A DNA stretch of 15,171 nucleotides from DAMCAP01 sp964369265 (GCA_964369265.1 CAYJEV010000041.1:1-15171); one strand, 5' to 3'. Numbered from the stretch's first letter, positions 7,781 through 15,002 are shown. The notes: a model not told the origin generated them from the sequence alone. A program made the numbers and translations.

Positions 7781-10177
7781 GTGAGCCAAAAACAAAAACA
7801 TAGCAATACTTTAGAGCTATATAAAATAATAGAGCAGCTACAAAAATATTGCTACTGCGAAGAAACTATAGAAAAAGCAGCAAAAATTCAACCAGCAACT
7901 AGCTTTGAGCAAGCTGTGGCACTAACTCAGTACACAGCTGATGCATACACTCTTTCAACTAGGTTTGGTTATCCTAGTATTCTAAAACTAACTGATCCTC
8001 GTCCATCTTTAAAAAGAGCTGATAGGGGAAGTATGCTTACATTAAGGGAGCTTCTTGATGTGCTTAGAGTACTTAAAACTATAAGATCAGTTAAAAGCTG
8101 GCATAGAGATGCAGAGGAATTTAGCACCTCTCTTGATCCACTATTAGAGAGCCTCTTTCCTCAAAAAAGCATTGAAGATAGGCTAACTGCTTCAATCTCC
8201 TCAGAGGAAACCCTTGATGACAACGCTAGTACAGAGCTTGCTAATATTAGAAGGAAAATTAGAAACATTCAGCTAAATATTAGAAGCAAGCTTGATAATA
8301 TGATTAAGTCGCCAACATATCAAAAATATCTTCAAGACAGCATTGTTACAATGAGAGATGGAAGATTTGTTGTTCCAGTTAAATCTGAATATAGGGCGGA
8401 GGTAAAAGGGCTTGTACACGATACTTCTGCCAGCGGTTCAACCTTTTTTGTTGAGCCAATAGGAGTTGTTGAGGCTAACAATGAAATTAAGATACTAGAA
8501 GGAAAAGAACTTCAAGAAATAGAGAGAATAATCGCTGAACTATCTGCTATGGTGGCAGAGGTTGGTGATAGCATAGCTATTGGCTATGAGGCTATTATTG
8601 AGCTTGATTTATATTTTGCAAAGAGCCGTCTTGGCGATAAAATGAGGGCTACTATACCTTTATTTAATGATGAGCGAAGAGTTGTACTTAGAAAAGCTAG
8701 ACATCCTTTAATAGAACCATCTTCTGTTGTGCCAATTGACATTGCAATTGGTGGCGACTATGATACTTTAGTAATTACAGGTCCTAACACAGGAGGCAAG
8801 ACTGTCGCAATAAAGACGCTTGGGCTTATTAGCTTAATGGCTATGTGTGGGTTGATGATACCAGTGTCTGATGGAAGCGAAGTATCCTTCTTTTATGAAA
8901 TACTAGCCGATATTGGCGACGAGCAGAGCATTGAACAGAGCCTTTCAACATTCTCCTCTCATATGGTTAATATCGTTGATATAATAGAAGAAGCTTCTGT
9001 TGGTTCTTTGGTGCTTTTAGATGAGCTTGGAGCTGGTACTGACCCTGTCGAGGGCGCAGCGCTGGCAGTTTCAATAATGGAAAAGCTTAGAAGCAAGGGC
9101 GCTTTAATTGGTGCAACAACTCACTATCCTGAAGTTAAGGTGTATGCGCTGGATACAAAGGGGGTTGAGAATGCAAGTTGCGAGTTTGATATTGCATCGC
9201 TTCGCCCAACATATCGCTTAATTACAGGAATTCCAGGGCGCTCAAATGCGTTTTTGATTAGTGAAAAGCTTGGCCTTAGTGGAGAGATAATTGAGAGGGC
9301 GAAAGATTATATTTCAGCTGAAAACACAAGGTTTGAGGATGTTGTAACTGAGCTTGAACAAAATAGACAACTCCTTGAAGAAGAGAGAAAGAGAGCAGAA
9401 AAGGCAAGCAGAGAATCAGAGATGGCTCTCGCTCAAATGCAAAAAGACAGAATTAACTATGAAAAGCAGTTAGCTTCCCAGCTAGAGGCTGCTCAGTCAC
9501 AAGCGAGAGAAATGATTGAAGAGATTGAAGTTAGGGCGCAGGTTGCCCTTGAGGAGCTTGAGGCAATTAGAAAGCAAAAAGACAAAGATAACTTCAATGA
9601 GCTACTATCTAAGGCAAGGCTAGATTTTAACACTAACATAAAGGATATTAAAAATCAGGCTGGTGCTTCAAGAAACACAGATGCTGGCGACTATAAGCTT
9701 CCTAGACCACTACAAGGCGGAGATATTGTCTTTGTGCGCAGCATGAACAAGGAAGCATTAGTTACAAAAACTCCTGATAAAAATGCCACAAAAATTCAGC
9801 TTCAAGTTGGTAATATGAAAATGACAGCGAACATAGCCGATCTAATGCTTGCAGATAAGGTTCCGCAAAAGAAGAAAGCTGAAAATAAGGGAAGAACAAC
9901 ATACAAAGGAGTTACTCAAAAATCTCAAAGATCAGGCAACACAGAGCTTGATATTAGAGGATATGATAGCGAAGATGGAGTTATGAAGCTCAATGCTTTT
10001 ATTGACAATGCTGTTATGACTGGCATGAGCATGATAACAATAATTCATGGCAAGGGAACAGGCGTTTTAAGAAATGCAGTTCACACAAGGCTTAGAGCTC
10101 ATAAGCAGATAAAGAGCTTTAGGCTTGGAAGATATGGCGAGGGAGAGGATGGAGTTACAATTGCAGAGCTTAAATAG
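7781..10177 (+). CDS. mutS2: MutS2 ATPase with Smr domain
   Basis: MutS2 does not act in ordinary mismatch repair. Family members suppress homologous recombination or, in Bacillus, bind collided ribosomes and split or cleave through the Smr domain. The 798-aa protein shows a MutS core/clamp region; Walker A TGPNTGGKT (333-341); the MutS signature STFSSHM (389-395); Walker B LVLLDELGAGTDP (410-422); THYPEVK (447-453); a long charged coiled coil (about 505-625); a KOW-like segment (about 645-690); and a C-terminal Smr domain with LDIRGYD (723-729) and HGKGTGVLR (756-764). GTG 7781 is preferred to TTG 7778 because AGGAGGTG (7768-7775) leaves 5 nt before GTG but only 2 before TTG. It sits directly downstream of recO, which is not its usual place in the Firmicutes gene order I know. 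Confidence 0.95.
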   Translation: MSQKQKHSNTLELYKIIEQLQKYCYCEETIEKAAKIQPATSFEQAVALTQYTADAYTLSTRFGYPSILKLTDPRPSLKRADRGSMLTLRELLDVLRVLKTIRSVKSWHRDAEEFSTSLDPLLESLFPQKSIEDRLTASISSEETLDDNASTELANIRRKIRNIQLNIRSKLDNMIKSPTYQKYLQDSIVTMRDGRFVVPVKSEYRAEVKGLVHDTSASGSTFFVEPIGVVEANNEIKILEGKELQEIERIIAELSAMVAEVGDSIAIGYEAIIELDLYFAKSRLGDKMRATIPLFNDERRVVLRKARHPLIEPSSVVPIDIAIGGDYDTLVITGPNTGGKTVAIKTLGLISLMAMCGLMIPVSDGSEVSFFYEILADIGDEQSIEQSLSTFSSHMVNIVDIIEEASVGSLVLLDELGAGTDPVEGAALAVSIMEKLRSKGALIGATTHYPEVKVYALDTKGVENASCEFDIASLRPTYRLITGIPGRSNAFLISEKLGLSGEIIERAKDYISAENTRFEDVVTELEQNRQLLEEERKRAEKASRESEMALAQMQKDRINYEKQLASQLEAAQSQAREMIEEIEVRAQVALEELEAIRKQKDKDNFNELLSKARLDFNTNIKDIKNQAGASRNTDAGDYKLPRPLQGGDIVFVRSMNKEALVTKTPDKNATKIQLQVGNMKMTANIADLMLADKVPQKKKAENKGRTTYKGVTQKSQRSGNTELDIRGYDSEDGVMKLNAFIDNAVMTGMSMITIIHGKGTGVLRNAVHTRLRAHKQIKSFRLGRYGEGEDGVTIAELK

Positions 10178-10221
10178 CTTGCTGTTATAGCTCTTAGTTA
10201 TTTGATAGGAGGAGTTAAGAT

Positions 10222-11073
10222 ATGGCTAGAAAATTTACGTTTTTATTGTTATCTATTTTGATGATATCGTCAATGACAATAGTGTCTTTTGCCGATATTG
10301 GACCAAAACCTTCTGTTGTGGTGGAGTTTAAAGGAGATGTGGAGCTTGGTAGCTATGTGACTTTGCTATCAGAAGCAGACAGCACAGGCCCTTTCTCTGT
10401 ATCCGACGAAAGCATTGACGATGAGCACCACCTAATAACACTTCATAACGATTCGAAAGAAGCTTGGGAGGCTTTTAGAGATTATAAAGATCCTGATGGC
10501 TACTATTTCTTAGAGTATTTTGATTTGATGCTGGATAGAGAGTTTGTTTGGAGCTATTATCCTCCTGAAAAGTTCAAAATCTTAGTTTACTCCCCAAAAA
10601 CAGATAGTTTTGCAGTGAGTGAAGTGTATGAACGATATGCATTTGATAGCTATTTCACTGCAAGAATAAACGAAGACGGCACAATAAGCGATGTTGAGCA
10701 AACTTATGATTATTTTGGCGAAGCCTATTTGTTCGTTATTAGAGTTATAGCGACTATAGCTGTCGAAATTTTAGTGTTATTGCTGTTTGGTATTTTTGAT
10801 AAAAAGATTATCCGCCTTGTGTTAGTTGCTAATATTGTAACGCAAATCCTCTTAAATATAGGAGTTACAACAAGCTTTATAAACTCAGGCGCATGGGCGT
10901 ATATACTTGCGTATTTTGTGCTAGAGGTTCTAGTCACATTAGCAGAGGCTGGATTTTATAACCTTACTTTCAAGCGATATATCGAAACAAAGGCATATAC
11001 ACCAATTGCTTATGCTGTTGTAGCAAATTTAGTGTCTTACTTTATCGGATATGGAATATCTAGTATTGGATAG
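10222..11073 (+). CDS. Secreted-domain membrane protein of unknown function
   Basis: Not assigned to a named family. The 283-aa protein has a signal peptide (basic MARK, hydrophobic 5-23, probable cleavage after SFA at 24). The mature N-terminus is DIGPKPSV, a motif I recall from uncharacterised Clostridia membrane proteins. An extracytoplasmic domain (25-165) is rich in acidic and aromatic residues (YYFLEYFDLMLDREFVW), without cysteine pairs or catalytic motifs I can name. About four transmembrane helices follow (168-190, 196-214, 224-247, 259-281) and it ends almost at the last helix. RBS AGGAGGAG (10207-10214) is strong. It follows mutS2 by 44 nt with no terminator, so it is probably in the same transcript. 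Its stop codon TAG is also the first three bases of a repeat hairpin, so the present C-terminus may be set by an inserted element. Confidence 0.8.
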   Translation: MARKFTFLLLSILMISSMTIVSFADIGPKPSVVVEFKGDVELGSYVTLLSEADSTGPFSVSDESIDDEHHLITLHNDSKEAWEAFRDYKDPDGYYFLEYFDLMLDREFVWSYYPPEKFKILVYSPKTDSFAVSEVYERYAFDSYFTARINEDGTISDVEQTYDYFGEAYLFVIRVIATIAVEILVLLLFGIFDKKIIRLVLVANIVTQILLNIGVTTSFINSGAWAYILAYFVLEVLVTLAEAGFYNLTFKRYIETKAYTPIAYAVVANLVSYFIGYGISSIG

Positions 11074-11109
11074 ATAATCGTCACTGCGTTGCGATTATTT
11101 AAGTGAAAG
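11071..11109. repeat. Solo left end of the foldback repeat found at 12949
   Basis: TAGATAATCG (11071-11080) pairs with CGATTATTTA (11092-11101; 10 bp, one G-T wobble) and is followed by AGTGAAAG. The same sequence begins the 165-bp element at 12949 (TAAATAATCG, TCACTG, CGATTATTTA, AGTGAAAA). Here the loop holds a 5-nt extension, TGCG being doubled as TGCGTTGCG. The rest of the element is absent. The hairpin begins with the stop codon of the preceding gene. Confidence 0.7.
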
Positions 11110-11116
11110 TTAAAAA

Positions 11117-11151
11117 TAAGGTGTTGTTACTGTTTTAGTAACAACACCTTA
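11117..11151. terminator. Bidirectional rho-independent terminator
   Basis: A perfect 15-bp stem, TAAGGTGTTGTTACT (11117-11131) with AGTAACAACACCTTA (11137-11151), closes on a 5-nt GTTTT loop. On the minus strand it is followed by TTTTTAAC, a good U-tract that ends the ireB-reductase-hypothetical operon. On the plus strand the following AATTAAATATTT is a weaker tract. It lies between convergent genes and probably serves both. Confidence 0.88.
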
Positions 11152-11172
11152 ATTAAATATTTAAATGTGAAT

Positions 11173-11475
11173 TTATTTATCGTCATTCTCGGATGGATTT
11201 AGCTCACGAGATAGCCAGATATGTGAAAGCTCTAAAGCACTTGACAAGCCTTTCTTATCACCACGCTTAAGTATCCTCTTAGGGATTGGCAGCGTTTGAT
11301 CACTAGACATAAGAGTTATAGAGATGTTATCAGGAATTTTTTCTCCCTCAACCTCAATATACGACATAACAGTCATTAAAATAAATACAGGATCAGCTGC
11401 ATAACCATAATAGTATTCATTGTTGCACCTCATAATTGGAAAGCCTTTGTACGTTACTGTGTTGTTTTTTGCCAT
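11173..11475 (-). CDS. Conserved-looking hypothetical protein (100 aa)
   Basis: Function not recognised. A small soluble protein beginning MAKNNTVTYKGFPIMRCNNE, with an aromatic YYYGYAADP turn, a hydrophobic helix (VFILMTVMSYI), and a helical C-terminus (SSALELSHIWLSREL) ending in acidic NDDK. From memory it resembles a small uncharacterised family in Clostridia that starts with a similar YKG-P-x-R-x-x-N pattern; a search would be needed to confirm that. It is a real gene: the ATG at 11475 has AGGAGG 8 nt upstream. It is the last gene of the minus-strand operon, starting 23 nt after the reductase stop, with the terminator 22 nt beyond its own stop. No catalytic or metal motif, signal peptide or membrane helix is visible. 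Confidence 0.75.
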   Translation of the reverse strand: MAKNNTVTYKGFPIMRCNNEYYYGYAADPVFILMTVMSYIEVEGEKIPDNISITLMSSDQTLPIPKRILKRGDKKGLSSALELSHIWLSRELNPSENDDK

Positions 11476-11498
11476 AAAACGATCCTCCTAAAAATTTA

Positions 11499-12461
11499 TT
11501 AAACTACTTTAATAGCAAAAACAGGACAGACAGCCGAGCAGTAACCACATAAAATACATTTACCAAAGTCACAGCTTGCTAGTTCATTCTTTATTGATAA
11601 TGCTTTTTGAGCGCAACGATTAACACATTTACCGCACCCCTCGCACCAATCATCAATATGAAGATGTCTATTCTTGCTTTTAAGTAGAGATAAGCTCTCT
11701 TCGCTGAAAAAACCATTGTTTAAAAAGTTCAAATTTGCATTTACTTCGTCAATTGACTGCATACCAATCGCAACAGAATCAATAAATGGAAGTTTTAATA
11801 TATATTCTAGACATTCGCTAGCCTTTTTATGCAGGTTTCCGCCACCAAGCGGCTTCATGCTAAATACACCAATGTTATTTTCACTAGCTTTTTTAACAGC
11901 ACTCTCCATTTCGTTTATACTACCATCAACAATTCCAAGCCCAGAAATATTCATAATGGGATGAATTACATCAAGCTCCTTTAAAATAGCCCCATTAACT
12001 GCCTCTATATGATGCATAGATGCGCCAACAGCTTTTATTATGCCTTTTTGCTTTGCTTCAAATAAATACTCAAGAGCAGGGGCGTGTCCATTTAATGTGT
12101 GAATGCTTTCTTGCTCATGAAGCATAAAGATATCAATATAATCCCTATCTATAGCTTTTCTCGCATCCTCAACAGCCTTAACGGCCATTTCTTTAGTATA
12201 AGAATATGTTTTAGAGGAGATGACAAGATCGTATTTTTGTGTAATTTCCATCGCTTTTTTGATATATGGATAGGTTTGATAAAGCTCTGCTGTATCGGTG
12301 AAGTTTATGCCGTTTGAAATTGCATAAGCCAAAACCTCAGCTCCTTCATCAAGAGAGAGGTTTTTTTGCAGCGGCCCTAAAGTTAATGAGCCAAAGCATA
12401 GTTTTGAAACAGATATGTTAGTTTTGCCTAGTTTATTGTATAGAATAGAAATTACCTCCAA
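11499..12461 (-). CDS. Aldo/keto reductase with C-terminal 2x[4Fe-4S] ferredoxin domain
   Basis: Predicted oxidoreductase of the COG1453 type: an AKR (beta/alpha)8 barrel fused to a bacterial ferredoxin domain. Substrate unknown; probably NAD(P)H-linked electron transfer in anaerobic metabolism. The AKR catalytic tetrad is visible as D56, Y61, K84 and H115 (DTAELY, SSKTY, FMLHEQ). The C-terminal domain has two Cys-x2-Cys-x2-Cys-x3-Cys clusters (C273/276/279/283 and C302/305/308/312, the second followed by Pro). The start is odd. TTG 12461 is the only canonical start codon in frame, but it directly abuts GGAGG, which is the only ribosome binding site and is placed 8 nt before ATT at 12446. Starting there gives an N-terminus with the classic family pattern xLYNKLGKT and 315 aa, which I consider more likely. 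It lies between ireB and the 100-aa gene on the same strand. Confidence 0.9.
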   Translation of the reverse strand: MEVISILYNKLGKTNISVSKLCFGSLTLGPLQKNLSLDEGAEVLAYAISNGINFTDTAELYQTYPYIKKAMEITQKYDLVISSKTYSYTKEMAVKAVEDARKAIDRDYIDIFMLHEQESIHTLNGHAPALEYLFEAKQKGIIKAVGASMHHIEAVNGAILKELDVIHPIMNISGLGIVDGSINEMESAVKKASENNIGVFSMKPLGGGNLHKKASECLEYILKLPFIDSVAIGMQSIDEVNANLNFLNNGFFSEESLSLLKSKNRHLHIDDWCEGCGKCVNRCAQKALSIKNELASCDFGKCILCGYCSAVCPVFAIKVV

Positions 12462-12465
12462 AGCG

Positions 12466-12484
12466 AAAAAGAGGCTTGCGCCTC
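12466..12484 (-). terminator. Short GC hairpin plus T-run between ireB and the reductase
   Basis: On the minus strand GAGGC-GCAA-GCCTC (a 5-bp stem with a GNRA tetraloop) is followed at once by TTTTT. It lies 27 nt after the ireB stop and only a few bases before the reductase ribosome binding site, leaving no room for a promoter between them. It therefore looks like a partial terminator or attenuator that lets some transcripts through. The stem is short, so efficiency is uncertain. Confidence 0.5.
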
Positions 12485-12510
12485 ATTTCAATAGAATAAT
12501 AAACCAAGCC

Positions 12511-12759
12511 CTAATTAGTTCCAAGATAGTTTTTAACCATCTCTTGAAGCAGTTCATCTCGGTCTAATTTTCTGATTAGTGATCTTGCGTTGTTATGACC
12601 AGTTATATAAGTTGGGTCTTCTGAAAGAATATACCCCACAATTTGATTTACAGGGTTATAGCCTTTTTCCTCAAGCGCCTGATAAACTTCAGTTAAGATA
12701 GAGCGCATTTGTGTTTCTTTATTATCATTGATTGAAAAAGAAATAGTTCTATTATTCAT
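12511..12759 (-). CDS. ireB: IreB-family regulatory phosphoprotein (UPF0297)
   Basis: An 82-aa member of the IreB/YrzL family. In Enterococcus faecalis IreB is phosphorylated by the PASTA kinase IreK on N-terminal threonines and restrains cell-envelope stress tolerance. The core seen here is unmistakable: EVYQALEEKGYNPVNQIVGY, then DPTYITGHNNAR and LIRKLDRDEL. T5 in the NRTISF segment occupies the place of the usual phospho-acceptor region. Start ATG 12759 has GAGGTGATAG upstream. In most Firmicutes ireB lies between alaS and ruvX (yrrK); here neither is adjacent, and it leads an operon with an iron-sulfur reductase. A promoter with -35 and -10 at correct spacing lies just upstream. Confidence 0.93.
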   Translation of the reverse strand: MNNRTISFSINDNKETQMRSILTEVYQALEEKGYNPVNQIVGYILSEDPTYITGHNNARSLIRKLDRDELLQEMVKNYLGTN

Positions 12760-12776
12760 ACTATCACCTCAAAACT

Positions 12777-12805
12777 ATTTTACAACAAATACAAAAAAAA
12801 TACAA
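12777..12805 (-). promoter_or_regulatory. Sigma-A-type promoter for the ireB operon
   Basis: On the minus strand TTGTAT (12805-12800) and TAAAAT (12782-12777) are separated by exactly 17 bp. Transcription would begin near 12770, giving a short leader before the GAGGTG ribosome binding site of ireB. No competing promoter is as well formed. Confidence 0.6.
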
Positions 12806-12827
12806 GCACTTTATCATAAGAAAAATG

Positions 12828-12881
12828 TATAATTAGTAAACTTTATACAAGTAATGCATAAATACTCTATAACTAATTATA
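12828..12881. repeat. 10-bp inverted repeat in the intergenic region
   Basis: TATAATTAGT (12828-12837) is mirrored by ACTAATTATA (12872-12881) with a 34-nt spacer. The DNA from 12806 to 12948 is otherwise very AT-rich, without an ORF or a recognised RNA. A chance origin is quite possible. Confidence 0.3.
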
Positions 12882-12948
12882 ATTGTACCTCAATAATGAA
12901 TATTTTTGCCATCCTTGCAGTAAAAATATAATAATAGAACACTATATA

Positions 12949-13113
12949 TAAATAATCGTCACTGCGATTATTTAAGTGAAAAAGTAAAAGTGAATAGTGA
13001 GAGTGGTGTCGCTTTGCGACATTTTAAATGACTTGCAGTCGGCTTGAAGCTTTGATGTAGCGTACAATTTTCAATTCACCACGAAATGACACATTGACTT
13101 TTCACTAAGTCAA
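12949..13113. repeat. 165-bp foldback, MITE-like noncoding element
   Basis: A noncoding element less AT-rich than its surroundings, with hairpins at both ends. Left: TAAATAATCG (12949-12958) with CGATTATTTA (12965-12974), loop TCACTG. Right: TTGACTT (13094-13100) with AAGTCAA (13107-13113), loop TTCACT. Inside, AGTGAAAA (12975-12982) is mirrored by TTTTCACT (13099-13106), and GTGGTG (13003-13008) by CACCAC (13077-13082). The core has the hairpin TGTCGC-TTT-GCGACA (13007-13021). Its left end recurs at 11071. No ORF is carried, so if mobile it would depend on a transposase elsewhere. From memory, similar GTGAAAAGTGAATAG-rich repeats are common in Clostridia genomes. Confidence 0.68.
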
Positions 13114-13128
13114 ATATAAATAATGAAG

Positions 13129-13150
13129 AGGAATGTTATTATCATCAAAA
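13129..13150 (+). repeat. 22-bp direct repeat, copy 1 (upstream of regulator)
   Basis: Copy 1 of a 22-bp sequence that starts AGGAATGTTA and ends CATCAAAA. It matches copy 2 at 15003-15024 at 20 of 22 positions. It contains a near-dyad TGTTA-T-TATCA (13134-13144). It lies about 55 bp upstream of the -35 of the regulator gene, a plausible operator position. Confidence 0.6.
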
Positions 13151-13205
13151 AATAAACAAGATAAAGAATATATTTCAGTAAATAGGCGAAAATATGAAAA
13201 TTCTA

Positions 13206-13234
13206 TTGAATGAGAATACAATTAGTGTTATAAT
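13206..13234 (+). promoter_or_regulatory. Sigma-A-type promoter of the LuxR/MalT-like regulator
   Basis: TTGAAT (13206-13211) and a perfect TATAAT (13229-13234) are separated by 17 bp. Transcription would start near 13241, leaving a leader of about 120 nt before the ATG at 13361. This is the best promoter in the 600-bp gap between ireB and the regulator. Confidence 0.72.
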
Positions 13235-13360
13235 AAACATTATTGTATTGAAAATTTAAATATTATATTAATAGTATAGAAAATGTGATGGTATATGAGC
13301 TTAATTCAAAGGCTTTCTCACACAGCCCCAAATCTAGAACTACTTCAAAGGAGGAATTAT

Positions 13361-14899
13361 ATGCTTAATATAGAAGAGTTATTGTCCTACTCAAAAGATA
13401 GCGAATATGAGATGTTAGCTAATCAGTTATTCCCATCAAGAATTTATCGCTTGAGCGATGAGGAATTTGCTATTTGCAGAGAGATATTTGAGCAAATTCC
13501 ATATGACATAAAAAGAACCTCGCCAATGCTATGTACCATCCAAGCTTTACTATTTTGGCTTTATGAAGAGCCTAAGTATTATAACGATGGGGAAAAATGG
13601 AGATTGGAGCTTAAAAAGCTTCTTCTTATGACCGACGAAGGCACTCCTGAAAACTTGATGATGAATCGCTTGCTTTCTTGGCTCAATATTTCCAACCCAA
13701 ACACTGATAATACACATTTGTTTTTTCATATGTCTATTCTTTATAACTACTATCTAACGGATAAAGGATCAACCGCTTCTTTGATTTCAACAAAAGGCTT
13801 TCCAAGCATTATGAGGGGGGCTAAGGATTTAACCGAATGGGGCAGAAATTACAGTGCATTTAGAAATCTTTTAAAGCCTATGGTGAATGTGTTTGTTGAT
13901 GATGATGGTCATGACACAATCAGAATTGCTGTTGCAGAAATTCTTTATGAAAAAAATCAGATAACAGAATCACATTTAGAGATGGCAAGCGCTATGCATA
14001 CAGACGAGCCAGAGCTAAAATTTGTAAATGATGCACATTTAATAAAGCTAACTAGAATAGAGAGCAATTCTGATCCTTTGGTTGATGTTACTTTAGCAAA
14101 GCTTGAAAGCTTTTTAAAAGCTAGCGAATATAAATATCTAATGCCAAACTATATTGCTTTTAAGGCAAGGCTAGATATGGAAAGAGGCGACCTACAAGCG
14201 GTTGCTGATTGGGTTGATAGAGAGGCTTTAGATATAAGCGATAGAAAGTTTGCTAAGCTTTATAGAATAATAACTAAGGCTAAAGCTCTTATCACAATGC
14301 AGAAATATCGTGAAGCTATTACAATGTTCCAAGGGATAATAACTGCATATGAAGATAAACATAGACCGATGGACATTGCTGAATGCTATGCAAATACAGC
14401 TATTGCATTATCTATTATTGGTTCACCTCAACTTGCGCTTAGAAACTTTGAAAGAGCTATATCGCTAGTTAGAGAATATGGCTATATAAGAATTTTCGCT
14501 GATTTAGGCAATGCTATTATTCCGATTATAGATGACTACTGCTCTATGTATTCAAAAGATAAGTATATATCTACTATTAGAGAAGAAGCTGTAAAGTTTG
14601 GTAAGTTATATCCTAAACTATACAATGGCTCAAATAAGGAAATGCCTGTACCGAAGGTTACTATTATAAATACTTCGGATGAGGACTATGATGATAGACC
14701 TCTTGAGGATCTTTCTAAAACTGAAAGCGTTGTGCTAAGATATTTATCTGAGGGGCTTTCAAATAGCGAGATTGCTGAAGCTATGGATATTAAGCTTACT
14801 ACTGTTAAATTCCATGTTAAGAACATTTTAAGCAAGTTTAAGGCTAGCAATAGGACAGAAGCTGCTAAAATTGGAAGACGTTTTGGGTATTTAGAGTAA
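13361..14899 (+). CDS. LuxR-family (MalT-like) transcriptional regulator lacking the ATPase domain
   Basis: A 512-aa cytoplasmic DNA-binding regulator. The last 62 residues (451-512) form a LuxR-type HTH: LSKTESVVLRYLSEGLSNSEIA, TTVKFHVKNILSKF and NRTEAAKIGRR, in pieces. The rest is helical and TPR-like, as in the MalT arm and sensor region (for example AKALITMQKYREAITMFQGI and ANTAIALSIIGSPQLALRNFE). There is no P-loop or STAND/NB-ARC module, which in full MalT proteins (about 850-900 aa) fills the N-terminal third. Start ATG 13361 is chosen over in-frame ATG 13295 because AAAGGAGG (13347-13354) stands 6 nt before it, while 13295 has no ribosome binding site. The gene is a single transcription unit with its own promoter and terminator. 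Its inducer and targets cannot be told from the sequence; the repeated 22-bp box flanking it is a candidate site. Confidence 0.85.
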   Translation: MLNIEELLSYSKDSEYEMLANQLFPSRIYRLSDEEFAICREIFEQIPYDIKRTSPMLCTIQALLFWLYEEPKYYNDGEKWRLELKKLLLMTDEGTPENLMMNRLLSWLNISNPNTDNTHLFFHMSILYNYYLTDKGSTASLISTKGFPSIMRGAKDLTEWGRNYSAFRNLLKPMVNVFVDDDGHDTIRIAVAEILYEKNQITESHLEMASAMHTDEPELKFVNDAHLIKLTRIESNSDPLVDVTLAKLESFLKASEYKYLMPNYIAFKARLDMERGDLQAVADWVDREALDISDRKFAKLYRIITKAKALITMQKYREAITMFQGIITAYEDKHRPMDIAECYANTAIALSIIGSPQLALRNFERAISLVREYGYIRIFADLGNAIIPIIDDYCSMYSKDKYISTIREEAVKFGKLYPKLYNGSNKEMPVPKVTIINTSDEDYDDRPLEDLSKTESVVLRYLSEGLSNSEIAEAMDIKLTTVKFHVKNILSKFKASNRTEAAKIGRRFGYLE

Positions 14900-14928
14900 A
14901 TTAAGACTTAATAACTTAATATTTTATT

Positions 14929-14980
14929 AACAACTGTTTGTTTGCTGATTTTATAGCGAATAAACGGTTGTTTTGTTTTA
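14929..14980 (+). terminator. Rho-independent terminator of the regulator gene
   Basis: An 18-bp stem (14929-14946 with 14955-14972, three G-T wobbles) has an 8-nt loop and is followed by TTGTTTTA. It lies 29 nt after the regulator stop codon. Confidence 0.85.
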
Positions 14981-15002
14981 AATATGAATAAATCAATAAT
15001 AA

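Noticed and set aside
11674..12317. Plus-strand ORFs opposite the aldo/keto reductase
   Set aside because: Antisense shadows of a gene with clear catalytic and iron-sulfur motifs.
13133..13213. 26-codon ORF starting inside the first 22-bp box
   Set aside because: The G-rich sequence touches the ATG with no spacing, the ORF ends inside the regulator promoter, and the second box gives an unrelated 11-codon ORF.
13295..13360. Upstream ATG adding 22 residues to the LuxR/MalT-like regulator
   Set aside because: No ribosome binding site precedes it, whereas AAAGGAGG is ideally spaced before ATG 13361.
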